DNA from: CAZNLS01 sp964573895
GTDB lineage: Bacteria > Acidobacteriota > Aminicenantia > UBA2199
Assembly (NCBI GenBank): GCA_964573895.1
Contig: CAZNLS010000102.1
Location: forward strand, 1 to 8,984
Length of the DNA: 8,984 nucleotides
Direction of reading: 5' to 3'
The notes under the pieces: model-generated
What the model was told of the DNA's origin: nothing
Database searches by the model: none
Seen by the model: the letters and a program-made list of their open reading frames with translations, nothing else
Shown: in pieces, positions 1 to 6,021 of the stretch
Numbering within the stretch: position 1 is the first letter of the stretch
Layout: every line of letters starts with the position of its first letter
Position numbers and translations under genes: made by a program

Positions 1-1150
1 CATTTAATGAGTAGACCATAAGTTTTAAGTTCCCATTTCCCCCACGCCAAACCATGTAACCGGAAGTTCCTACAATTGCTATAACAGGCCTGCTTTCATT
101 ATGAACATCTGCTGATCCATCCACAAGTGTCGGGACCCAGCCAAGAGCAGAATCTTTATACGCCACATTCACATATGCAACTGTACCGGTGTTCCTGTTT
201 TCCGCCCACCCCACTACCGGTGTGCCGTCCGGACCGACCCCGATTGCAGGCCATGGATCTGTATAACCAGCTTTATTTTCATTATTATTAACAGTTGCAG
301 CCTGAGAAAGTTCACCGAAAACTCCGGTACCTGCTCTCTTTATTGTATGCCATAAAGTTTCATCAGGATACCTGAAATATACATGGTGAACATCCCCGTT
401 ATCATCCTTGTAGGTAACGCCAAAAGCAGCGCTATAACCGCTATCAACCGGGAGATCTTTTGTCGGACTATTGGCAAGACTCGTGCCGCTTGCAGCAAAA
501 CGATATCTTCCTTTCTTATATCTGCCGGATTTCCAGGTACCATGAACCCCACCGTTCTTATCTGTATACATTGAAAAATCACGCCAGGGATATTGTGTCT
601 GGCCTTCCAGTCTTACATAAGCAGGCCAGGAGCCGCCGGCAGGTTTTCGCCAGTATGCAACATAATTCTGGACGTTTCCATACCATCTTTGAGCTATAAC
701 ATGAACATTGCCTGCATTGTCCACACCGATTGCAGGAAAAGCCATGTAATATTTTGAAGTCCCCTTCTGCCAGATTACATTTTCTCTCCATGTTCCGGCA
801 CTGTTTCTCCACAAATGAACAAGAGTTGCTCCACCCGGAACTATATAGGTGATATGGATCTGTGATCCGTCGGGTTTTACAGCCATTCTCGGGCGTGAAA
901 AACGTGTATGGATTGAATAGTCGAGATTAACGGTTTCCATTCCCGAAATCTGATTGTTTACAATTTTTGCATAATAAAGAACTTTTCTGAATGGCAATTT
1001 TAGCCAGACAAGATGAACATTCCCGTTATTATCCTTCCCGATGTCATAATTCGATCCCTGAACACCAAGGTCGTATATTGACTGGGCCTTCAATGATGGA
1101 ATAAAAATCAACAAAATTATGGAAAATATTATAGTTTTAAAAGATCTCAT
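1..1150 (-). CDS. Exported beta-propeller repeat protein, 3' end outside window
   Basis: The frame starts at ATG 1148-1150 and stays open for 383 codons to the window edge, so the C-terminus is missing. AGGAG at 1158-1162 sits 7 nt before the ATG. Residues 1-22 form a signal peptide (basic start, hydrophobic core, likely cleavage after LKA), so the product is exported. The rest holds seven copies of a motif like DxNGxVHxVW; its glycine falls at residues 43, 95, 147, 200, 252, 309 and 364, a period of 52-57 residues. This regular spacing and the aromatic-rich strands indicate a beta-propeller of at least seven blades, resembling the sialidase/BNR-like fold; the last two copies are degenerate. 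Ligand or enzyme activity is unknown. A carbohydrate-binding or surface role would fit the neighbouring polysaccharide genes, but that is inference. It has its own promoter and is probably not part of the rfb operon. Confidence 0.85.
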   Translation of the reverse strand, partial: MRSFKTIIFSIILLIFIPSLKAQSIYDLGVQGSNYDIGKDNNGNVHLVWLKLPFRKVLYYAKIVNNQISGMETVNLDYSIHTRFSRPRMAVKPDGSQIHITYIVPGGATLVHLWRNSAGTWRENVIWQKGTSKYYMAFPAIGVDNAGNVHVIAQRWYGNVQNYVAYWRKPAGGSWPAYVRLEGQTQYPWRDFSMYTDKNGGVHGTWKSGRYKKGRYRFAASGTSLANSPTKDLPVDSGYSAAFGVTYKDDNGDVHHVYFRYPDETLWHTIKRAGTGVFGELSQAATVNNNENKAGYTDPWPAIGVGPDGTPVVGWAENRNTGTVAYVNVAYKDSALGWVPTLVDGSADVHNESRPVIAIVGTSGYMVWRGGNGNLKLMVYSLN

Positions 1151-1229
1151 CGGTATTCTCCTGAGTAATTAGTTTTTTGCAAAAAAATCCCATTTAAATA
1201 TAATAGCAATATACATGCCAAAAAACTTT

Positions 1230-1238
1230 ATTATACCA
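1230..1238 (-). promoter_or_regulatory. Extended -10 promoter for the beta-propeller gene
   Basis: On the minus strand this reads TGGTATAAT: a perfect TATAAT hexamer (1230-1235) preceded by the TGn extended -10 element. The -35 region 17 bp upstream (TTATTT) is weak, as is typical for extended -10 promoters. The predicted start near 1223 gives an mRNA leader of about 73 nt. It lies in the 155-bp gap between rfbB and the beta-propeller gene. Confidence 0.55.
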
Positions 1239-1270
1239 TAATTCAGTGCAGTAAATAACTTTTGACGCTA

Positions 1271-1287
1271 ATGTTAAATTTTAACAT
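1271..1287. promoter_or_regulatory. 17-bp AT-rich palindrome, possible operator
   Basis: ATGTTAAATTTTAACAT is a perfect inverted repeat with 8-bp arms around one central base. A further GTTAA half-site lies close by toward rfbB (TTAAC at 1293-1297 on the plus strand). The palindrome sits about 35 bp upstream of the extended -10 element of the beta-propeller gene, a usual place for a repressor or activator site. It has no GC core and no T-tract, so it does not look like a terminator. AT-rich palindromes also occur by chance in such DNA. Confidence 0.3.
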
Positions 1288-1305
1288 GTAAATTAACAAT
1301 TATTG

Positions 1306-2364
1306 TCAATTTTGGTTTTTGTATTTGTCAAAATACCAGTCTATTGTCAGGTTCAAACCCTCTTCAAAATCAAATTTTCTGGACCAATTTAATTCTTTCT
1401 TAATCTTTTTGCAGTTTATCGCATATCTCCAATCATGACCCGGCCTGTCTTTCACAAAAGAAATTAATTCTATGTAGCTCTTGATCGGGGACTTCTTTTC
1501 CAAAAAAACCGGATTTGATGAAACCGGGAATATTGCATCGAGTCTGCGGCAGATCATTTTTACAAGGTCAATATTCCTTATCTCATTTTCACCGCCTATA
1601 TTATAGGTCTCACCAAGCTTTCCAAATTTAAGAATCTGCCATATTGCCGAACAGTGATCTTTCACATATAGCCAGTCTCTGACATTTTTCCCATCACCAT
1701 AGACCGGAAGTTTTTTTCCATCAAGAGCATTTTTTATCATAAGCGGTATTAGTTTTTCGGGATATTGATATGGGCCGTAGTTGTTTGAACAATTTGAAAT
1801 AACGGCAGGGAAATTATAGGTATTTACATATGATCTTACAAGGTGGTCGGAAGATGCTTTGGAAGCGGAATAGGGACTTTTAGGATCATAAGGTGAAGTT
1901 TCCGAAAAAGATCCGGCCTCTCCCAGGCTGCCATAGACTTCATCAGTCGAAATATGGTAAAAAATTGCATCCTTCCTTCCTTTCCAATAAAATCTGAATA
2001 GATCGATAAGTGTGAAAGTACCCAGGATATTAGTCTTAATAAATTCGGAGGGACCTGTAATCGACCTGTCCACATGAGATTCGGCTGCAAAGTGGACTAC
2101 TGTATCAACTTCTTCCTTATCAATGATCTCTTTTACCTCAGCCACATTGCAAATATCCGATTGAAAGAACTTATACCTGCTTCCTCCATATTTTTCTTCA
2201 ATATTTGTTAAATTTTCTCGGCAGCCTGCATAAGTAAGTTTATCCAGGTTAATTACTTTTCCATGAAAATCATTATTTTCAAACAGATAAGTTATAAAAT
2301 TACTCCCGATGAAACCCGCTCCGCCGGTAACAAGGATATTCTCAAGTCTCCTGTCTGCTTTCAT
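1306..2364 (-). CDS. rfbB: dTDP-glucose 4,6-dehydratase (RfbB/RmlB)
   Basis: This enzyme converts dTDP-glucose to dTDP-4-keto-6-deoxyglucose with bound NAD+, the branch-point intermediate for rhamnose and many other 6-deoxysugars, in the cytoplasm. The 352-residue length matches the family. An extended-SDR Rossmann motif GGAGFIG lies at residues 14-20. The dehydratase catalytic triplet TDE is at 140-142 within STDEVYG, and the YxxxK pair is Y165/K169. The family blocks NCSNNYGPYQYPEKLIP (191-207), RDWLYVKDH (229-237) and DRPGHDWRY (306-314) are all present. The N-terminus is a few residues longer than usual. The gene starts 3 nt after the rfbA stop, so the two are co-transcribed and probably translationally coupled. 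No rfbC or rfbD is in the window, so the final sugar cannot be named. Confidence 0.96.
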   Translation of the reverse strand: MKADRRLENILVTGGAGFIGSNFITYLFENNDFHGKVINLDKLTYAGCRENLTNIEEKYGGSRYKFFQSDICNVAEVKEIIDKEEVDTVVHFAAESHVDRSITGPSEFIKTNILGTFTLIDLFRFYWKGRKDAIFYHISTDEVYGSLGEAGSFSETSPYDPKSPYSASKASSDHLVRSYVNTYNFPAVISNCSNNYGPYQYPEKLIPLMIKNALDGKKLPVYGDGKNVRDWLYVKDHCSAIWQILKFGKLGETYNIGGENEIRNIDLVKMICRRLDAIFPVSSNPVFLEKKSPIKSYIELISFVKDRPGHDWRYAINCKKIKKELNWSRKFDFEEGLNLTIDWYFDKYKNQN

Positions 2365-2367
2365 CCC

Positions 2368-3237
2368 TTAACCCTCTTCGGAAATATTCATCAGATATTT
2401 TCCATATTCATTATTTCCATAATCTTCGGCGATAATTTTCAGGGAATTCCTGTCAATATATCCCATTCTGAAAGCCACTTCTTCTATACAGGCGATCTTC
2501 TGACCCTGCCTGTCTTCTATTGTTTTCACAAAAGTTGATGCATCGACAAGCGATTCTGCCGTCCCTGTATCAAGCCAGGCATACCCTCTTCCCATCAGTT
2601 TAACCTTCAACTTTTTTCTCTTTAAATATTCGAGGTTCACATCTGTTATCTCAAGCTCTCCTCTTTTCGAAGGCTTTATACCTTCTGCAATTTTAACAAC
2701 ACTATTATCATAAAAATACAATCCGACAACAGCATAACGTGATTTTGGTTTCTTCGGCTTTTCTTCGATTGACAGTACATTTCCATTATGATCGAACTCC
2801 ACAACTCCATATCTTTGCGGATCTTTCACATTGTAACCGAAAACCATAGCTCCCATCTTCAGAGAAGCCGCATTTTGCAACATTTCTATTAGATTTCCCC
2901 CGTAAAAGATATTGTCCCCCAGTATCAGGCAAATATTACTATTTCCGATAAATTTTTTCCCTACTAAAAAAGCATCGGCGATTCCCCGGGGCTCTTTCTG
3001 CTCGGCATATTCGATCCTGATCCCCAGCTTTTCTCCGGAACCAAGCAGTCTTCTGAATCTCGGGAGTTCTTCGGGTGTTGATATGATCAGGATCTGTCTG
3101 ATCCCCGCGAGCATTAAAGTAGAGAGCGGATAGTAGATCATCGGTTTATCATATACCGGTAGAAGCTGCTTTGTTATCGGTATTGTCATGGGAAATAACC
3201 TGGATCCTGCTCCTCCTGATAATATAATTCCTTTCAT
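2368..3237 (-). CDS. rfbA: Glucose-1-phosphate thymidylyltransferase (RfbA/RmlA)
   Basis: It joins glucose-1-phosphate and dTTP to give dTDP-glucose and pyrophosphate, the entry step of dTDP-sugar synthesis. The 289-residue length is normal. The nucleotide-binding signature GGAGSRLFP is at residues 8-16, followed by KQLLPVYDKPMIYYPL (23-38). LGDNIFYG (106-113) carries the first metal aspartate D108, EEKP (158-161) the sugar-phosphate lysine K160, and WLDTGT (221-226) the second metal aspartate D223. GSR replaces the more common GTR in the signature, a conservative change. A good ribosome site, AAGGAG, precedes the ATG by a few bases. The gene follows the phosphodiesterase gene after 21 nt and leads into rfbB. 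Confidence 0.96.
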   Translation of the reverse strand: MKGIILSGGAGSRLFPMTIPITKQLLPVYDKPMIYYPLSTLMLAGIRQILIISTPEELPRFRRLLGSGEKLGIRIEYAEQKEPRGIADAFLVGKKFIGNSNICLILGDNIFYGGNLIEMLQNAASLKMGAMVFGYNVKDPQRYGVVEFDHNGNVLSIEEKPKKPKSRYAVVGLYFYDNSVVKIAEGIKPSKRGELEITDVNLEYLKRKKLKVKLMGRGYAWLDTGTAESLVDASTFVKTIEDRQGQKIACIEEVAFRMGYIDRNSLKIIAEDYGNNEYGKYLMNISEEG

Positions 3238-3258
3238 TAATTCTCCTTAATCAAATGC

Positions 3259-4551
3259 TCAGGTTAATATATGTATAATCTGATCTTTAATCGATTTAAT
3301 ATCCATTATGTCAGGAATTATATCAGATGCAGTAGAGTAAAAAAATGCATTGTCCTGAGAATGCATGCCCGTGAATCCGCTTTTCCCGAATTCTGATCTC
3401 TTCTTCATTCCGGCTTTCAAATCAAATCCCGGATTTGATAGTAGGATTATATCCGCCGATTGATCAATATATTTGTCACTATATATTTCTTCTTTGAAAA
3501 ATACCCGTTTAACAACTTTTTCTCCGTTTATTTTATAATTTTCAAAAAGTATTTTTAATTCTTCCCGGACATTTTCATAATCTTTCCGGTCAATATAACC
3601 CCTGGGAAACTTTTTTTTCAGGTTTACAAATATTCTTGACGGATCAAGGGCAAATGCAATGCTTTTTTCAGAAATATCCCCAAGGCGGGGTGACTTATTA
3701 TTTTTAAAACTCAAAAATCCGTTTTTTTTTAATATCTGATTCAGATACACTTCCTGCCTGATAGATCTGAAACCATGATCGGAACATACTATTATTTCTG
3801 TATCCGGATTATTCCTGGCCAGACATAAAAATTCACCTAATACAGAGTCCAATTCGGAATAGAAATCGAGAAAATGCTGGTGGAATTCACAGTTTTCATT
3901 CTGATAAGAATCATACATAAAGTGGTGCAACCTGTCTGTTCCTGTTACCGTAAACATGAACAGATCCCACTTCTCTTTTTTATACAGCGAGAGTGCCACA
4001 TCTGTTCTGGTTTTTAAAATGGAATTAAGGTCTGAAAGGAAATTATGCTTTCTGTTTTTTACATCTGATATTTCAACATCAATTTTGTAGCCATAATCAT
4101 TTAGCATATCAATATATCGAGAAGGGTAAACCGCTTTCTTAATATCCGGAGCAACAAAACCGGAAATTATGACTCCCCTGTTAATCTTCGCAGGATACGT
4201 TCCCGGAAGATTTATGATTACCGATCTCTTCTTTTTTATCCCCAATTCATCAAAAAAAGTCTCGGCTTTCAGATCTCTGAAATTTGGGAAATAATATTTA
4301 TAAGTGCCGGGAATTAAATCAACAAATCCAAATATCCCATGTTCACCCGGATCCTTTCCCGTCATAAACGAAGACCATGACACTGAGGATATTTCAGGAA
4401 TCGAAACCTGCATTTTTCTGACCCGTCCCTCCATGAATAACTCCCCGAGATTATTCATTATTCCATTAGTAGTGAATCTCTTAATCATTTCGAAAGGGAC
4501 CCCATCAAGACCGAGAATTATCAGTTTTTTCTTTTTTTGGAAAAATCTCAT
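3259..4551 (-). CDS. Alkaline-phosphatase-superfamily phosphodiesterase/nucleotide pyrophosphatase-like protein
   Basis: The 430-residue protein has the two-metal core of the type I phosphodiesterase/NPP group. D16 lies in LGLDGVPF. The nucleophile segment SSVSWSSFMTGKDPGEHGIF (55-74) aligns S55 with the usual threonine. D206 and H210 lie in TGTDRLHHFMYD, D258-H259 in SDHGF, and H397 in GMHSQ. All expected metal ligands are therefore present and the enzyme should be active. There is no signal peptide or membrane segment, so it is predicted to be cytoplasmic. The substrate is unknown; related genes occur in polysaccharide loci, and hydrolysis of a nucleotide-sugar or lipid-linked phosphodiester is possible but unproven. 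Its ATG overlaps the stop of the antiterminator gene by one base (TAATG), which implies translational coupling. Confidence 0.85.
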   Translation of the reverse strand: MRFFQKKKKLIILGLDGVPFEMIKRFTTNGIMNNLGELFMEGRVRKMQVSIPEISSVSWSSFMTGKDPGEHGIFGFVDLIPGTYKYYFPNFRDLKAETFFDELGIKKKRSVIINLPGTYPAKINRGVIISGFVAPDIKKAVYPSRYIDMLNDYGYKIDVEISDVKNRKHNFLSDLNSILKTRTDVALSLYKKEKWDLFMFTVTGTDRLHHFMYDSYQNENCEFHQHFLDFYSELDSVLGEFLCLARNNPDTEIIVCSDHGFRSIRQEVYLNQILKKNGFLSFKNNKSPRLGDISEKSIAFALDPSRIFVNLKKKFPRGYIDRKDYENVREELKILFENYKINGEKVVKRVFFKEEIYSDKYIDQSADIILLSNPGFDLKAGMKKRSEFGKSGFTGMHSQDNAFFYSTASDIIPDIMDIKSIKDQIIHILT

Positions 4552-5066
4552 TACTTATTTAGTGCCAGATATGATTTGGGAATTATCAGTTTATTAGAAA
4601 AACTAACACTGGTAAGCATTATCATTGCTCTTTTTTCATCAGGCAATGATTCGCAAAATACACCTTCCCAGCCGTCAAAATCACCCTCATCTACAATTAT
4701 AGGATCCCCGGGAGAAAGAATCTCAGCCCTTGGCCTGAGCTTAACAATACCACTTTCCTCCCTGTTTTTAATATCTTCAATTTTACTGTTATCAATCATC
4801 CATAAAACTTCTTTTGTCCCCAGGATATTTTTTACTCCCCTGGAATATCTGACTTTCTGGAAACATTCTCTGAAATTGAATCTTGAAAACAGGTATCCCG
4901 GAAATAACGGTACTATAACATCAACTTTCTTCTTTTTGCTTTTTTTCTTTTTTTTACACATGGGAAGATAAACATCTACCCCGAGAGTTTTAAGGTTTCT
5001 CTCTGCTTCACTCTCCTTTTTAGGTTTTGAACAGATGATATACCAGTAATTCTCCCCTGATTTCAT
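4551..5066 (-). CDS. NusG-family specialised transcription antiterminator (RfaH/UpxY/LoaP-like)
   Basis: Specialised NusG paralogs bind paused RNA polymerase and help it read through long polysaccharide operons. This 171-residue protein has an NGN domain (about 6-100: WYIICSKPKKE at 8-18, then PLFPGYLF at 53-60 and the VRYSRGVKNILG block at 72-83) and a KOW domain (about 116-145, PGDPIIVDEGDFDGWEGVF at 119-137). The length, the divergent KOW and the location point to a paralog and not housekeeping NusG. The basic linker at 38-47 is nearly all lysine and is encoded by runs of 8 and 7 adenines. The gene is first in a unit with the phosphodiesterase, rfbA and rfbB. It has no Shine-Dalgarno sequence; a consensus promoter predicts that transcription starts at the A of the ATG (see promoter 5073-5101). 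Confidence 0.9.
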   Translation of the reverse strand: MKSGENYWYIICSKPKKESEAERNLKTLGVDVYLPMCKKKKKSKKKKVDVIVPLFPGYLFSRFNFRECFQKVRYSRGVKNILGTKEVLWMIDNSKIEDIKNREESGIVKLRPRAEILSPGDPIIVDEGDFDGWEGVFCESLPDEKRAMIMLTSVSFSNKLIIPKSYLALNK

Positions 5067-5072
5067 GATTAA

Positions 5073-5101
5073 ATTTTAGATTAGGCTTAGGAAATTGTCA
5101 A
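5073..5101 (-). promoter_or_regulatory. Consensus sigma-70-type promoter of the antiterminator operon, leaderless start predicted
   Basis: TTGACA (5096-5101) is followed by a spacer of exactly 17 bp and TAAAAT (5073-5078), five of six bases of the -10 consensus. Counting 7 nt from the -10 places +1 on the A of the ATG at 5066. The sequence between -10 and ATG (TTAATC) holds no ribosome site, which agrees with a leaderless mRNA. The -35 lies 14 nt past the stop of the Spy-like gene, so this promoter separates the sigma module from the polysaccharide genes. Confidence 0.75.
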
Positions 5102-5114
5102 CGATAATCCGTTA

Positions 5115-5561
5115 TTAGTCTGTCTCAATACCTGAGAAAAACCAGCTTCTGCTAAGGTTGTAAAGAAATTTCAGCCAGTTCTTCTGGCTGATAGCACTTG
5201 AGATATCTACCAGTGTATCTATAAAGACATCGTTCATCTCATTTTCAATTTTATTAAGTTCCTGTATTTTACTTTTAACCGATTCTGAAGTAAATTCCGG
5301 ATTACCCATTTCCTGAATAATGTCAATCCTTTTATCCAGAATTTCACTTCGATAATTAACCATTTTCTTATTAAATTTATCAATTATTTTCTCAACTTCC
5401 CTTCTATTATCGCTACTCAATTCACTAAGACTTCCCTTTTTGGTCTCAATAACATTTCCTTTTTTTTCTTCAATAAACCGTTTATAAATTCCTAACGAAA
5501 CAAAGGCAAGATTGAAGGAGAGTGATGCTATCAGGATATATTTAACCGCCCTGTTACTCAT
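5115..5561 (-). CDS. Membrane-anchored Spy/ZraP-like periplasmic protein
   Basis: I chose ATG 5559-5561, giving 148 residues; a TTG 39 nt further upstream would add 13 residues but has a poorly spaced ribosome site. Residues 7-24 form one membrane segment or uncleaved signal anchor. The rest is charged and helical: a short SxxNRREVEKIIDKFNKKM-type helix, a turn with NPEFT, and a second long helix ending near ISQKNWLKFL. This is the pattern of the heavy-metal sensor/Spy/CpxP/ZraP group, whose LTxxQ motifs are here degenerate. Such proteins act in the periplasm as chaperones or as sensors in envelope-stress circuits. The start overlaps the anti-sigma stop by 8 nt (ATGAGTAA), so the two are coupled and probably work together. 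The assignment rests on architecture and context, not on a diagnostic residue. Confidence 0.65.
   Translation of the reverse strand: MSNRAVKYILIASLSFNLAFVSLGIYKRFIEEKKGNVIETKKGSLSELSSDNRREVEKIIDKFNKKMVNYRSEILDKRIDIIQEMGNPEFTSESVKSKIQELNKIENEMNDVFIDTLVDISSAISQKNWLKFLYNLSRSWFFSGIETD
5171..5191 (-). other. Terminator-like hairpin inside the 3' end of the Spy-like gene
   Basis: The minus-strand transcript reads TCAGCCAG, loop AAGAA, CTGGCTGA: a perfect 8-bp GC-containing stem with a 5-nt loop, followed by AATTTCTTTA. It codes for the ISQKNWLK segment and ends about 54 nt before the stop codon. It resembles a weak intrinsic terminator or attenuator that would partly insulate the sigma module from the antiterminator operon, although the T-tract is imperfect. 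Confidence 0.35.
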
Positions 5562-5997
5562 TCGGATTAACCCTCTCAGAAAAATACTCTTTAAAATCAA
5601 CCTTCAAAATATTCTTTGACTGACTTTTTAGAAGTTCCCTTTCCGGAGAAAAATTAAAATCAGGTTTTTTATAAACTTCATACCCGGAAGAGTTATAGAG
5701 AATTCCTCCGACAATGGAAAAAATCACAAAAACAGATATATAAGAGAAAACTCCGGCCAGTTTTTTTAAGAAACCTGGTTCATTTCTTATTTTTGATAAA
5801 ATTGAGGAATTGAATTTTTGCCCGGGAATATACTCCTCCATATTATCCAGCATTTTTGTTACCCTTTCCAGCCTTTTTAGCTCAGCAGAACAACCTGTGC
5901 ATTCATTTAGATGAGCTCTAACTTCAGATTCGACAAATAATTCGAGTTCGCTGTCATTGAGACAGTTCAGCTTCGATAATGTTTCATCACAAGTCAT
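5554..5997 (-). CDS. Zinc-finger (ZAS-type) transmembrane anti-sigma factor
   Basis: This 147-residue protein is predicted to hold the preceding sigma factor inactive at the inner membrane. The cytoplasmic N-terminus has the zinc anti-sigma signature HxxxCxxC as H29-LNE-C33-TG-C36, following an acidic helix. A linker leads to one membrane segment at about 81-101 and a short periplasmic tail of about 45 residues. That is much smaller than the sensory domains of RseA-like proteins, so signal input may come from the Spy-like partner. The start has a near-perfect ribosome site, TAAGGAGG at 6003-6010, 5 nt before the ATG, whereas the sigma gene has none. This predicts excess anti-sigma over sigma. 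It lies 24 nt after sigma and overlaps the Spy-like gene. Confidence 0.88.
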   Translation of the reverse strand: MTCDETLSKLNCLNDSELELFVESEVRAHLNECTGCSAELKRLERVTKMLDNMEEYIPGQKFNSSILSKIRNEPGFLKKLAGVFSYISVFVIFSIVGGILYNSSGYEVYKKPDFNFSPERELLKSQSKNILKVDFKEYFSERVNPNE

Positions 5998-6002
5998 AAT
6001 TT

Positions 6003-6010
6003 CCTCCTTA
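6003..6010 (-). promoter_or_regulatory. Strong ribosome binding site of the anti-sigma gene
   Basis: TAAGGAGG matches the core anti-Shine-Dalgarno complement and stands 5 nt before ATG 5995-5997. It contrasts with the absence of any such site before the sigma gene on the same presumed mRNA. Confidence 0.8.
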
Positions 6011-6021
6011 AATATAACATT

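Noticed and set aside
340..812. Several short open frames on both strands in the left region
   Set aside because: They overlap the 383-codon beta-propeller frame, which has a signal peptide, ribosome site and regular repeats; the short frames show none of these.
1261..1309. TTGACA at 1304-1309 as a -35 box for the beta-propeller gene, or the palindrome at 1271-1287 as an intrinsic terminator for rfbB
   Set aside because: The nearest TAAAAT is 20 bp from that TTGACA, which overlaps the rfbB stop. The palindrome has no GC core, almost no loop and no T-tract.
4931..4957. Lysine run in the antiterminator as a frameshift or sequencing error
   Set aside because: The frame is intact on both sides, and RfaH/NusG paralogs normally have a basic linker at this point before PLFPGYLF.
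4537..4971. Long plus-strand open frame opposite the antiterminator gene
   Set aside because: It is low-complexity Ser/Phe-rich antisense of a clear NGN-KOW protein and has no ribosome site.
5562..5600. Longer Spy-like protein starting at TTG 5600
   Set aside because: ATG 5561 gives a conventional signal-anchor N-terminus and the typical ATGAGTAA overlap; the TTG has AAGG directly against it, which is too close.
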